From: JAJVID01 sp050247435
GTDB taxonomy: Bacteria; Acidobacteriota; Blastocatellia; RBC074
NCBI GenBank assembly: GCA_050247435.1
Contig: JBFWUF010000017.1
Coordinates: 62,001-126,000 of the forward strand
Reading direction: 5' to 3'
Length of the DNA: 64,000 nucleotides
Each line of letters opens with the position of its first letter. Position 1 is the stretch's first letter. Of this stretch, positions 1-8,524 are shown in pieces. Made by a program: the position numbers and the translations under genes. The notes below the pieces were generated by a model. The model had not been told where the DNA came from. It did no database searches and worked only from the letters and a program-made list of their open reading frames with translations.

Positions 1-352
1 TCGGCCGCGCGACGTAGTTTTCGTTGTAGACAACGCGGGCCACGGTCGCGATCGCCCAACGCGGCACGATCTCTTTGATGAAGACCACGCCACGCCGCCA
101 ACCTTCCGGGCCGCGACGCCGGACGTAGAAGCGCAGGTTGATCTCTTCGAAATTTTGATGGAACGGAATCGGCAGACCCAGGACGCGCGTGTTCAGAAAG
201 AGGAATCCGACGACGCTGACGAAATACCGGCCATTCCACGCGTCGAGTTCCACACCGCGCGGGATCATTGGCGCGAGGATCGTCGGATCAACTTCATAAT
301 TGAGCATCGCCAGATGGCGCCATTCCGCAGTGAGAAATTCTCGCATATGCAT
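1..352 (-). CDS. DUF2071 (YqjF-like) protein, C-terminus cut by window edge
   Basis: Read on the minus strand from the ATG at 352, the frame stays open to base 1 and gives about 117 residues. It begins MHMREFLTAEWRHLAMLNYE and continues with a segment ending ...PFHQNFEEINLRFYVRRR. The N-terminal tryptophan region, the 'LNYEVDP..L.P..P.G.ELD.W.G..FVS.VGF' pattern and the 'NL R.YVRR' strand are typical of the DUF2071/YqjF family, whose biochemical role is unknown. The remainder lies outside the window. It is divergent from the sigma factor gene, with about 210 bases between them. A shorter start is possible at 346, since M1 and M3 are both ATG. Confidence 0.75.
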   Translation of the reverse strand, partial: MHMREFLTAEWRHLAMLNYEVDPTILAPMIPRGVELDAWNGRYFVSVVGFLFLNTRVLGLPIPFHQNFEEINLRFYVRRRGPEGWRRGVVFIKEIVPRWAIATVARVVYNENYVARP

Positions 353-565
353 CTCGACTCGCCTCACCCTGAAGTGTACCATTAGCCGGAAATTTAACCA
401 CTCTTGTCATAAAAACCGCCGTCCACAACGTTCTGAAAGTAGAGGGCTGAGCAACACCCGGTGGAATCTGTTACCACCGACACCTTGTGAAGAATCAACC
501 TACCTGCCCTCATTTGCTGGGATAACTCGTTACAAACCGAATACGAAGACAAGGATTTCCTCGAC

Positions 566-1156
566 GTGTCCAAACATCCCGGAGAATCTGAAATATTCTC
601 AGGCGGAACCGTCAGCTTCGAGCAGGCGTGGCTGCGGCCGGCGCAGGGATTTTCGCGTCTGGAGGAGCAGCTCACGGAATTGTTCGATCTGTTGCAGGCG
701 CCGTTGTGTGGCTACCTGATAAAACTGCTCGGTTCGCCAGCCGAGGCGGAAGATGTCACGCAGGAGGCGTTCCTGCGGCTTTATTCGCATCTGCAATGCG
801 GGAAGCCCGTACCGAACGCGCGGGCGTGGCTGTTTCGAGTCGCGCACAACCTGGCTGTTGACCGGCAGCGCAACGAGCATCGGGCCGAGCCGCTGTCGGC
901 CGACGGATGGCGACAACTCGGCGAGCAAATGGCTGATCCGGCGCCGCAGCCCGAGGAGACCGCGCTGGAGCGCGAAAAGATGGCGCGGATGCAGGCGGCG
1001 CTCGCGCGGCTTTCCCCGCAGGAGCGTCATTGCCTGTACCTGCGGATGGAGGGTCTGCGTTACCGCGAGATCGCTGAAGTGCTCGGCGTTCAGACGCCGA
1101 CGGTGGTGACGTTCCTGACGCGCGGGATAAAAAAACTGACGAAAGATTTGCAATGA
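566..1156 (+). CDS. ECF-type RNA polymerase sigma factor
   Basis: This is a 196-residue sigma-70 family protein that would redirect RNA polymerase to a specific regulon. Residues about 33-75 form region 2, including the 'AEDVTQEAFLRLY' helix that contacts the -10 element and core enzyme. Residues about 140-195 form region 4 (LSPQERHCLYLRMEGLRYRE, then the 'IAEVLG' helix-turn-helix). The start is a GTG at 566 with an AAGGA-like site about ten bases upstream. Its stop overlaps the next gene's ATG by four bases, so the two are probably translationally coupled. That neighbour is a zinc-finger anti-sigma-like membrane protein, the usual partner arrangement. The regulon is unknown, but the TonB receptor just downstream is a natural candidate. 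Confidence 0.92.
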   Translation: MSKHPGESEIFSGGTVSFEQAWLRPAQGFSRLEEQLTELFDLLQAPLCGYLIKLLGSPAEAEDVTQEAFLRLYSHLQCGKPVPNARAWLFRVAHNLAVDRQRNEHRAEPLSADGWRQLGEQMADPAPQPEETALEREKMARMQAALARLSPQERHCLYLRMEGLRYREIAEVLGVQTPTVVTFLTRGIKKLTKDLQ

Positions 1157-3078
1157 ACATACGATGGTTCAAAAAGCTGTCGCGCGAAGCGCGCCACCTC
1201 TCGGTGGAAGACCTGCTGCTATACCTGGACGGCGAGGCGGAAGCTAAACGCGCGGGCGAGATCCGTGGACATCTGGAAAGTTGCTGGGGTTGTCGCGCCC
1301 GGCGAGAAAAGATCGAGCGAGCGATCAACGATCTGGTCGAGTTCAGTTCCGCCGCCGCGCCGCGTCCGGCCGCGCCAAGCCCGCAAGCCCGCAACCGATT
1401 TCTTAGCGCGCTGAAGCCACTTGCGGAAGAGCCGGGGCAGGCGCCTTTCTTCCGTCGAGGGATGGGATGGCTGATAGCGGGCGTGAAAGAGAGAATCGTG
1501 TTCCAGCCCGCCTTAGTCCGGCTCCTGGTCGCCTCCATCGCAGTCTGTTTGATTGTGGTTGTCGCTCTCCTCTTGAACCGCGAGCCAGCGGTTTCCGCGC
1601 GCGAATTGATCGAGCGGGCGACAAAAGCCGAATCGCAATCGCTGGCTGAGACTCGCCAGCCCGTGGTCTATCAGAAGATCCAGGCCCGCCGCATTGGCGA
1701 TCGTGACGGAAAAGATTCGCCGGGCGTCACGCTGGAAGTCTGGCGCGACATCGCCAATCAAAGGATGCGGCAGCGCGTAGACGGTGAAAGCGGAGCGCTG
1801 TTTACCGAACTCGAACAAATCCTGCGTGCGAACGGCCGCCGATCCCCGCTTTCAGTCTCGGAATTTTCCGCCTGGCGCAACGCGGCGCAAATTCAGACCG
1901 AATCAGTCGGCAAGACAGCGTTGCCTGATGGAACGGAGGCTTTGCGGCTGGTGACAGTGGTCGCTTCTCCGCGCGCCGCACATCAGATCGTCGAATCCGA
2001 ACTGATCGTCCGGGCGCGCGACTGGCATCCGGTCAGTGAGAGTTTGAAGACACTGGGAGCAGCGGGAACGGAAGAATATGAGTTCACTGAGGCGGCCTAC
2101 CTGGTAGTTGCGCTCGGCGATCTCAATCCGGCGATCTTCCACACTCCGGCAAAACCTGTCGAAGCGCTCGCCGCCGCGATAAGTCCCGTTTCGCCTTCTC
2201 CCACGGCTGCGCCTGCGACAGCGCCATCCGCCGCCGAGTTGGCGGCCGCCGAATTCGACGCGCGTTACCGGCTGCATCAGATGCAGGCCGACCTGGAAGG
2301 GAACATTCAGATTGAGAGCGCGGCGACGGGCGTGCTGGTCAGCGGGATTGTGGATACCGCCGAGCGCAAGGAGGAATTGATCAACGCTCTCGGCCCGATT
2401 GCGCACGTTTCGTTGAACATTCAAACCACTGGCGAAGCGGCCAGAGCGTTGGCTTCCCGGCGTTCTGGCGCCGCCGCGGCCCCTCCGGATACCTCCACGA
2501 TGATAGAGCCGGAGAGCGATAAACCGGCGACTCAATCCTCACGAGGCTTCCAGCAAAAACTGGCTCAGTATTTCGAGCGCCGGCTGGCGACCACCGACGC
2601 CGCGCGCATCAACGCCGCTGTCGCGCAATTATCGAATGAGGCTGTTTCGCTCAGCGCCTCGGCGATGGCCGAAGCCTGGGCGATGCGCAGATTGGCGGAA
2701 CGTTACTCCGAGACCGAACAATCGCCGCTCTCGCCAGCGGATCGTCAGCGCCTCGATCAAATGCTCGTGACCCATGCGCGGCGCATCGGCGCGCGCATCC
2801 GGCGACTGCAAACCCTGCTCGCTCCCGTGTTGGCCGATCTCTCAGGCGATCCGTCCCAGGCGCTATCGGGCGCCGGCGCCTCGTCGTCTGCCACTGACTG
2901 GGCCGAGCGAACACAGGCGATCTTCAACGAAGTTAAACAACTCGATCGCCTCTCGGGCGAGTTGTTGATTGACTCAAAGGAAGGCGCATCCGTCTCGGCG
3001 ACTGCTCGCGCAATGCTTGTGACCTTCGCGCGCCTGCTTGTCCATTTAGAAAACATAGAACAGATGCTTCACCGATGA
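1153..3078 (+). CDS. Anti-sigma-factor-like membrane protein with zinc finger and large C-terminal region
   Basis: This protein has 641 residues. The N-terminus carries a zf-HC2-type site, H40-x3-C44-x2-C47, of the kind ZAS-domain anti-sigma factors use to hold ECF sigma factors. One transmembrane helix follows at about 121-141 (LVRLLVASIAVCLIVVVALL). About 500 residues then lie outside the membrane. Within them, around 375-420, is a stretch resembling a BON-type fold ('VLVSGIVDTAERKEELINAL'), and the end is rich in helix. Most ECF anti-sigma proteins are far shorter, so the big extracytoplasmic part is unusual and could be a sensor. The ATGA overlap with the sigma gene supports the pairing. 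The role is inferred from architecture; no ligand is suggested by the sequence. Confidence 0.8.
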   Translation: MNIRWFKKLSREARHLSVEDLLLYLDGEAEAKRAGEIRGHLESCWGCRARREKIERAINDLVEFSSAAAPRPAAPSPQARNRFLSALKPLAEEPGQAPFFRRGMGWLIAGVKERIVFQPALVRLLVASIAVCLIVVVALLLNREPAVSARELIERATKAESQSLAETRQPVVYQKIQARRIGDRDGKDSPGVTLEVWRDIANQRMRQRVDGESGALFTELEQILRANGRRSPLSVSEFSAWRNAAQIQTESVGKTALPDGTEALRLVTVVASPRAAHQIVESELIVRARDWHPVSESLKTLGAAGTEEYEFTEAAYLVVALGDLNPAIFHTPAKPVEALAAAISPVSPSPTAAPATAPSAAELAAAEFDARYRLHQMQADLEGNIQIESAATGVLVSGIVDTAERKEELINALGPIAHVSLNIQTTGEAARALASRRSGAAAAPPDTSTMIEPESDKPATQSSRGFQQKLAQYFERRLATTDAARINAAVAQLSNEAVSLSASAMAEAWAMRRLAERYSETEQSPLSPADRQRLDQMLVTHARRIGARIRRLQTLLAPVLADLSGDPSQALSGAGASSSATDWAERTQAIFNEVKQLDRLSGELLIDSKEGASVSATARAMLVTFARLLVHLENIEQMLHR

Positions 3079-3093
3079 CTTCGCTAATTGTTC

Positions 3094-3120
3094 GTGGGGC
3101 AAGATGGCGTCTTGCCCCAC
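3094..3120. terminator. Hairpin between the anti-sigma gene and the TonB receptor gene
   Basis: A perfect 11-bp inverted repeat (GTGGGGCAAGA at 3094-3104, its complement at 3110-3120) with a five-base loop. It sits just after the stop codon at 3078 and before the true start of the next gene. There is no clear T-run, so it may be a weak terminator or an attenuating hairpin. It argues against translating the upstream extension of the following open frame. Confidence 0.55.
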
Positions 3121-3152
3121 CTTTGCCCCCGGCATTCACTGAGGATATACAG

Positions 3153-4745
3153 ATGAAACACATTACTCGACTTCAAACGCTCTTCCTGCTCGTCTTCGTC
3201 GCCACGCTGGCGCAAACAGCCAGGGCGCAAACCGCGCAATTGACCGGCGGGGTGAGCGACTCCAACTCCGCAGTCATCAAAGGCGCGACGGTCAACGATG
3301 AAAACCTGAATACCGGCTTGACGAAAAGAGCCGTAACCAACGATGAGGGCAATTACCAAATCCTGTTTTTGCCTCCGGGACCATATCGCATCACCGTCCA
3401 GATGAATGGTTTTCGCCCGGTGCGGCGAGACGGCGTGACGCTGCAAGTAGATCAGGCGGCGCGGCTCGATTTTGAATTGCAGATCGGCGAAGTGACGCAG
3501 GCCGTCAGCGTCACGGCCGAAGCGCCGCTGCTCGACAGCGAGACCTCGTCGCTCGGCGAGGTCGTCAACAGCCGTACCGCCGAAACGCTGCCCTTGAATG
3601 GCCGCAACGTGCTGCAACTGATCGGACTGGCGCCAGGCATCAATACCACACCCAGTTATCGCAGCGCCGCCGGCAGCAACGGCAGCATCGAGTCCACCAG
3701 CTTCACGGCCAACGGTGGGCGCAATTTGACGAACGAGATATTGGTGGACGGCTCGTCGCAAATCGTGATGGGCTTGAACCAGCCGGCCTATGTCCCCAAC
3801 CCCGACGCCGTGCAGGAGTTCAAAGTTCAGACCAACAGTCTGTCGGCTGAATACGGGCGCACGGGCGGCGCGGTGGTCAACGTGGTGAGCCGCGCCGGGA
3901 CGAAAGAGTTTCACGGAGCGCTCTTCGAGTTTTTGCGCAACGACGCGTTCGACGCCAACAACTTCTTCGCCAATCTCACCAACCGCGAAAAGACGCCGCT
4001 GCGCTACAACCAGTTCGGCGGCACGCTGGGCGGCCCCGTCAAGTTCCGCTCCGGCGGAGAGCCGCGCACATTCTTTTTCTTCAGCTACGAGGGCACGCGG
4101 GTAAGGACGGGAGCGAACTCGTTCTTCACCGTGCCGACGGCGGGGATGAAGAATGGCGACTTTTCTGAAATCCTCGGCGGCCCGCTCTGCGTTAACGCGC
4201 AGAACCAGCCGGGCGCGTGCGGTGGCGCGTTCAGCAACCCGCTGAATGTGCGCGACACTGCGGGGCGCGTGGTCCAGGCGCGGCAGGGAATGATCTTCGT
4301 ACCAGGGGCGCCGGCGCCAGCCGGTCAACCGGGCGCGGGTTGGCGCGTGGCCTTCGCCGATAACATCATCCCGGCGGCGCAGCGCAATCCGTTCGCGCAA
4401 AAAATCCTGAGCTTCTACCCTGACCCGAACCTTGCGGGCATCGCCAATAACTACTTCTCGCAGGAGAGCAGCCGCAACGCGGACAACAACATCTCCGTCC
4501 GCATCGATCACGTGATCTCCGGCAGGCAGAACCTCTTCGGGCGCTTCTCTATGAACAATGGGAAGGGCGCCCGCCAAACCATTTCAACAACCTGGCTTCC
4601 CCCGACGCCGGCTCAGGCAACAGCCGCAACCGCAGCGCCACGCTCGACGACACTTACACAGTCAATGACTGGGTGTTGCACGGCAACTACGGATACGCCC
4701 GCCACGCCAATCCGCGCGTTAGCACGACCGACGATTTCGATCTGA
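3153..4745 (+). CDS. Oar-type TonB-dependent receptor, N-terminal part (frameshifted)
   Basis: First part of an outer-membrane TonB-dependent receptor. The start is set at 3153: a GAGG site lies nine bases upstream and the product begins with a clear signal peptide (MKHITRLQTLFLLVFVATLA, then QTARAQ). A carboxypeptidase-regulatory-like (Cna-B-type) domain follows at about 30-115 and a plug domain at about 125-235, with the typical 'LPLNGRNVLQL', 'SAEYGRTGGAVVNVVSRAG' and 'FEFLRNDAFDANNFFAN' motifs. From about codon 473 the reading frame turns into proline/threonine-rich nonsense and stops at 4745. The true continuation is in the +2 frame from 4571. A single missing C in the CCC run at 4570-4572 would join the two halves into about 1179 residues, the usual length for this family. 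Confidence 0.85.
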   Translation: MKHITRLQTLFLLVFVATLAQTARAQTAQLTGGVSDSNSAVIKGATVNDENLNTGLTKRAVTNDEGNYQILFLPPGPYRITVQMNGFRPVRRDGVTLQVDQAARLDFELQIGEVTQAVSVTAEAPLLDSETSSLGEVVNSRTAETLPLNGRNVLQLIGLAPGINTTPSYRSAAGSNGSIESTSFTANGGRNLTNEILVDGSSQIVMGLNQPAYVPNPDAVQEFKVQTNSLSAEYGRTGGAVVNVVSRAGTKEFHGALFEFLRNDAFDANNFFANLTNREKTPLRYNQFGGTLGGPVKFRSGGEPRTFFFFSYEGTRVRTGANSFFTVPTAGMKNGDFSEILGGPLCVNAQNQPGACGGAFSNPLNVRDTAGRVVQARQGMIFVPGAPAPAGQPGAGWRVAFADNIIPAAQRNPFAQKILSFYPDPNLAGIANNYFSQESSRNADNNISVRIDHVISGRQNLFGRFSMNNGKGARQTISTTWLPPTPAQATAATAAPRSTTLTQSMTGCCTATTDTPATPIRALARPTISI

Positions 4746-6691
4746 CCAGCCTCGGCTTTCCCGCTGCCATTCAAAGCGTCGCGCAGTTCAACATCTTTCC
4801 GCGCATCCAGCCGGCCGGATACGCCTCGCTCGGCGGCAATCCGGGCTGGATCATCAGCAACAAGTTCGAGACGCATACGTTCACCGGCGATCTGACAAAA
4901 ACAATCGGTAATCATTTGATCAAGACGGGCGGCGTCTACCGCATCAACCGGCTGTCGCTCTTCAGGCCGAACGCCCCATCGGGCTTCTACACCTTCAACG
5001 AGAACTTTACGCGTCCGAACATCAACACGACCGTCGGCGGCCACCCGATTGCGTCCCTGCTGCTCGGCACGATGTCCGGCGGGCGCATCCAGATCGAGCC
5101 GGCGCCCGCGGTCCAGGTCCTGTACGGCGCGGTCTACGCGCAGGACGACTGGCGCGTCAACCGACGGCTGACGCTCAACCTCGGGCTGCGCTGGGACTCC
5201 GACCGCCCGATGACCGAGCGGTTCGACCGCACCTCATCCTTCGATTTCGACGCGCCTGTTCCGCTCAGCGCGCCGGGTGTGGGACCGCTGCTGGGCGGAC
5301 TGGTCTATGCCGGTCGCGACGGCCGCCCGCGCGGCAATAAGGATCCTGACAATAATAATTTTGCGCCGCGCGTCGGCCTCGCCTTCAAGCTTACGGACAG
5401 GGTGGTCCTGCGCTCCGGCTTCGGCGTTTTTTTCAATCCATTGACCGGCACCGGCCCGAACTCCAATACCACCGGGGCTCTCGGCTTCAACGCCATCACC
5501 AATGTCGTCGCGAGCGTTGACGGAGGACGCACGCCGGCCACGACGCTCTCCAACCCGTTCCCCAACGGCATCAGCCTTCCAAATGACCGGCCGGCGGACT
5601 TGCTGACGCAGATCGGGCAAGGCATCGTCGGGCAAGTCCGCAGCGACCGCACGCCGTATTCAATGCAGTGGAACCTGAATTTGCAATACGAGCTGCCGGG
5701 CGCGATGCTGCTCGATGCGGCCTACGCCGGTAACTCGGGCGTTAAGCTTCAAGCGCAGGCGGAACAGAACCAGTTGCCGGATGAGTTTCTCTCGCGCGGA
5801 GACGCGCTCAATCAGGTAATCGCCAACCCGTTCCGCGGCATCCTGCCGGCCAACACGCCGCTCGGCGCGGCCACGATCACGGCGGGGCAATTGCTGCGCC
5901 CGTACCCGCATCTGACCGGCCTGACGCAGAACTGGGGCACGCTGGCGCATTCGAGCTATCACGCGCTGCAGGTCAAGTTCCGCAGGCGCTTCAGCGGCGG
6001 CTTACAGTTCCTCGGCGCGTACACCTGGTCTAAGACGCTCGATGACGTCTCGTCGGTGGCGGATTTCCTGGGTGTCCAAAGCCCCGGCTACACCAACAAT
6101 AATCAGCGGCGCATGGACAAATCGCTTTCAGCGCAGGACATCGCGCACCGGCTGGTGGTCAATTACCAGTGGGAGCTACCGTTCGGCAAAGGCAAGGCGC
6201 TTATGAACAACGGCGGACTGATTGACGCGGTCTTCGGCGGCTGGAGTCTGAACGGCATTACGACGATCCAAAGCGGGTTGCCGATCTCCATCAGCTCGAA
6301 CGCCAATACGACCAACAGCTTTGGCGGGAGCCAGCGACCCAACTGGACGGGAGTTTCGAGCGAGACTGAAGGCAGCGCGAAAGAACGGTATAACAAGTGG
6401 ATCAACCCGGCGGCATTTGTTGACGCGCCGCGCTTCACGTTCGGCAACGTCAGCCGCTTTCTGCCCGACAATCGCGGGCCGCGCTTCCACGTCTGGGATT
6501 TGTCGGTGTTGAAAGATTTCCTCTTCAGCGAAACGAAGAGGCTGCAATTCCGCGCGGAGTTTTTCAATCTGCTCAACCAGGTCAATTTTAGTAATCCTTC
6601 CGGACTGACCTTCGGGCAACCGGATTTCGGACGCATCACAGCGGCCGAAAACGCGCGCATCATCCAATTCGGACTGAAGCTGTATTACTGA
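4571..6691 (+). CDS. Oar-type TonB-dependent receptor, C-terminal beta-barrel (frameshifted)
   Basis: Second part of the receptor that begins at 3153. The frame is open from 4571; an isolated start at 4673 would produce a barrel without a signal peptide or plug, so independent function is unlikely. Sequence from 4571 reads PPNHFNNLASPDAGSG and joins smoothly to the upstream half. It contains the barrel signatures of Oar-like receptors: 'YAQDDWRVNRRLTLNLGLRW', 'APRVGLAF', 'QWNLNLQYELPGAMLLDAAY', 'WSKTLDD' and a C-terminal strand ending in aromatic residues (FGLKLYY). These proteins are thought to take up bulky organic compounds or glycans with TonB energy; the substrate cannot be read from sequence. 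The indel could be an assembly or sequencing error or a genuine lesion. Confidence 0.85.
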   Translation, partial: PPNHFNNLASPDAGSGNSRNRSATLDDTYTVNDWVLHGNYGYARHANPRVSTTDDFDLTSLGFPAAIQSVAQFNIFPRIQPAGYASLGGNPGWIISNKFETHTFTGDLTKTIGNHLIKTGGVYRINRLSLFRPNAPSGFYTFNENFTRPNINTTVGGHPIASLLLGTMSGGRIQIEPAPAVQVLYGAVYAQDDWRVNRRLTLNLGLRWDSDRPMTERFDRTSSFDFDAPVPLSAPGVGPLLGGLVYAGRDGRPRGNKDPDNNNFAPRVGLAFKLTDRVVLRSGFGVFFNPLTGTGPNSNTTGALGFNAITNVVASVDGGRTPATTLSNPFPNGISLPNDRPADLLTQIGQGIVGQVRSDRTPYSMQWNLNLQYELPGAMLLDAAYAGNSGVKLQAQAEQNQLPDEFLSRGDALNQVIANPFRGILPANTPLGAATITAGQLLRPYPHLTGLTQNWGTLAHSSYHALQVKFRRRFSGGLQFLGAYTWSKTLDDVSSVADFLGVQSPGYTNNNQRRMDKSLSAQDIAHRLVVNYQWELPFGKGKALMNNGGLIDAVFGGWSLNGITTIQSGLPISISSNANTTNSFGGSQRPNWTGVSSETEGSAKERYNKWINPAAFVDAPRFTFGNVSRFLPDNRGPRFHVWDLSVLKDFLFSETKRLQFRAEFFNLLNQVNFSNPSGLTFGQPDFGRITAAENARIIQFGLKLYY

Positions 6692-6727
6692 ACACTGGTC
6701 GGCGCGGAGCGCGTCATCACGGACAGG

Positions 6728-6770
6728 CGTGCGAAGGGGCGAATTCACTTGAAATTCGCCCCTTCGCACG
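6728..6770. terminator. 18-bp perfect hairpin after the TonB receptor gene
   Basis: Arms CGTGCGAAGGGGCGAATT (6728-6745) and its exact complement (6753-6770) with a seven-base loop, 37 bases after the receptor stop codon. It has no T-run. It is a plausible terminator, and also one of the many long hairpins found across this window. Confidence 0.65.
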
Positions 6771-6809
6771 TTAAACACAGCATCAACAATTGCTCAAGGA
6801 GACGCAGTG

Positions 6810-8345
6810 ATGCAAATACATCCCATTCGACTCGTTTTCGTTATCTCGGTAATGTTGTTTCCAGCGTGGCCGGCCCTATCCGTCCATGCGCAGACGGCGC
6901 AACGCTCGTTGCAATTGGCCCGCATTCCAAACGCCAAACCGCGCAACATTATTTTCATTCTTACGGACGATCACCGTTATGACGCGCTCGGCTTTCTGAA
7001 GGCGCAATCGTTCATCGAAACGCCGAACCTGGACGCGATGGCGCGCAACGGCGTGTATTTGAAAAACGCTTTTGTGACGACGGCGCTCTGCTCGCCTTCG
7101 CGCGCCTCGATTCTGACCGGGCTGTACGCGCACCAGCATCGAGTCGTGGACAACAACAACCCGGTCTCGGGCGATCTGGTTTTCTTTTCGCAATACCTGC
7201 AAAAGGCCGGATACGAAACCGCGATGATCGGCAAATGGCATATGGGCGGCGAGAAAGACGACCCGCAGCGCGGCTTCAACCACTGGGTCAGTTTCAAAGG
7301 GCAAGGCTCATACCTGCCGAACGCCAACGGCCTCAACGTCAACGGCAAGCGCGTCCCGCAAAAAGGCTACATCACCGACGAACTGACCGATTATGCGCTG
7401 GAATGGTTAAATGGGCGCAAGGGCGACAAGCCGTTCATGCTTTACCTCTCGCACAAAGGAGTGCACGCAAATTTCGCTCCGGCCGAGCGTCACAAGGGGA
7501 GGCACAAAGACAAAACCTTTGTCGAACCGCGAACCATGAACCCCGACAACGTGAAGGACGCGCCGATGTGGGCGCGCAACCAGCGCAACAGTTGGCACGG
7601 CGTGGATTTCCCCTATCACAGCGATCTCAACATCGCCGAGTACTACAAACAATACGCCGAGACCTTGATGGGAGTGGATGACAGCGTCGGGCGAGTGATG
7701 GATTGGCTCAAACAGAAAGGGCTGTCGGATTCGACCCTGGTGATTTACATGGGCGACAACGGTTTCGCGTTCGGCGAACACGGCCTGATAGACAAACGCA
7801 CGGCCTACGAAGAATCAATGCGCGTGCCGATGCTGATGCAATGCCCGCAGCTCTTCAAAGCCGGCTCAACCGTCGAACAGGTCGTCGCCAACATAGACAT
7901 CGCGCCGACATTGCTGGAAGCCGCCGGATTGCGGGCGCCGAAACACATGGCTGGAAAAAGCTTCGTTGCGCTCGCTCAGGGCAAGGCGGACGGATGGCGC
8001 GAGGCGTTGTTGTACGAATATTACTGGGAGCGGAATTTCCAGCAGACGCCGACAATGCATGCGCTGCGCGGCCAACGCTACAAATACATTCATTACCACG
8101 GCGTTTGGGACACTGATGAACTGTACGACCTGCAAAACGACCCGCTGGAAACCACCAACCTGATTTTCAGCGAAGCGCATCAAGCGACGATCAGACAAAT
8201 GAACCAACAGCTTTTCCAGGAGCTCAAGGATAGCGCGGGAATGTATATTCCGCTCTATCCCGATCGCGGCGGCGTCAATCGTTTGCGGCGAAAAGGCGGA
8301 GCCAAAAACGCGGACTTCCCACCGCAGTTCATTCGGGATAAATGA
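6810..8345 (+). CDS. Exported sulfatase (type I, Cys-type)
   Basis: A 511-residue arylsulfatase-family hydrolase that would cleave sulfate esters, probably on polysaccharides. ATG 6810 is preferred over the GTG at 6807 because AAGGA lies at the better spacing of nine bases. A signal peptide covers about residues 1-28 (ends VHAQ). The metal-binding start of the fold is 'NIIFILTDDHRYDALG' (46-61). The catalytic signature is C94-S-P-S-R98-ASILTG, whose cysteine must be converted to formylglycine. Further sulfatase motifs are 'GKWHMGG', 'SHKGVHANFAP' and 'MGDNGFAFGEHGL'. A C-terminal subdomain of the DUF4976 type is present. The only FGE-like protein in the window (23634-24818) lacks one catalytic cysteine, so the maturase is probably elsewhere. 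Followed by another secreted hydrolase gene on the same strand. Confidence 0.92.
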   Translation: MQIHPIRLVFVISVMLFPAWPALSVHAQTAQRSLQLARIPNAKPRNIIFILTDDHRYDALGFLKAQSFIETPNLDAMARNGVYLKNAFVTTALCSPSRASILTGLYAHQHRVVDNNNPVSGDLVFFSQYLQKAGYETAMIGKWHMGGEKDDPQRGFNHWVSFKGQGSYLPNANGLNVNGKRVPQKGYITDELTDYALEWLNGRKGDKPFMLYLSHKGVHANFAPAERHKGRHKDKTFVEPRTMNPDNVKDAPMWARNQRNSWHGVDFPYHSDLNIAEYYKQYAETLMGVDDSVGRVMDWLKQKGLSDSTLVIYMGDNGFAFGEHGLIDKRTAYEESMRVPMLMQCPQLFKAGSTVEQVVANIDIAPTLLEAAGLRAPKHMAGKSFVALAQGKADGWREALLYEYYWERNFQQTPTMHALRGQRYKYIHYHGVWDTDELYDLQNDPLETTNLIFSEAHQATIRQMNQQLFQELKDSAGMYIPLYPDRGGVNRLRRKGGAKNADFPPQFIRDK

Positions 8346-8524
8346 GGAAAAGCGATGAGGCCTCGTGACGCGCTTGCTGCGAGAGCGACAGGTCGCTACC
8401 GCTCCCTGTACCGTACCGCCGCGCGTCATTCTCCTTTTCAAGTTCCCGCACGCTCAGGCGCGTAAGCTCGAATTAAACCAGAAGTAGCCAAGCTCCAAAT
8501 TACAAAGCAAGCCAGGAGGCCGTT

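Noticed and set aside
394..675. Minus-strand open frame before the sigma factor gene
   Set aside because: It overlaps the sigma gene on the opposite strand and has no recognisable protein features.
3075..3152. N-terminal extension of the TonB receptor from the ATG at 3075
   Set aside because: It reads through the hairpin at 3094-3120 and places 26 residues before a perfect signal peptide; the start at 3153 has a ribosome site.
3084..4577. A 497-residue open frame antisense to the TonB receptor
   Set aside because: High-GC codon bias leaves long antisense frames open; the predicted protein is arginine- and histidine-rich with no family, while the plus strand gives clear receptor motifs.
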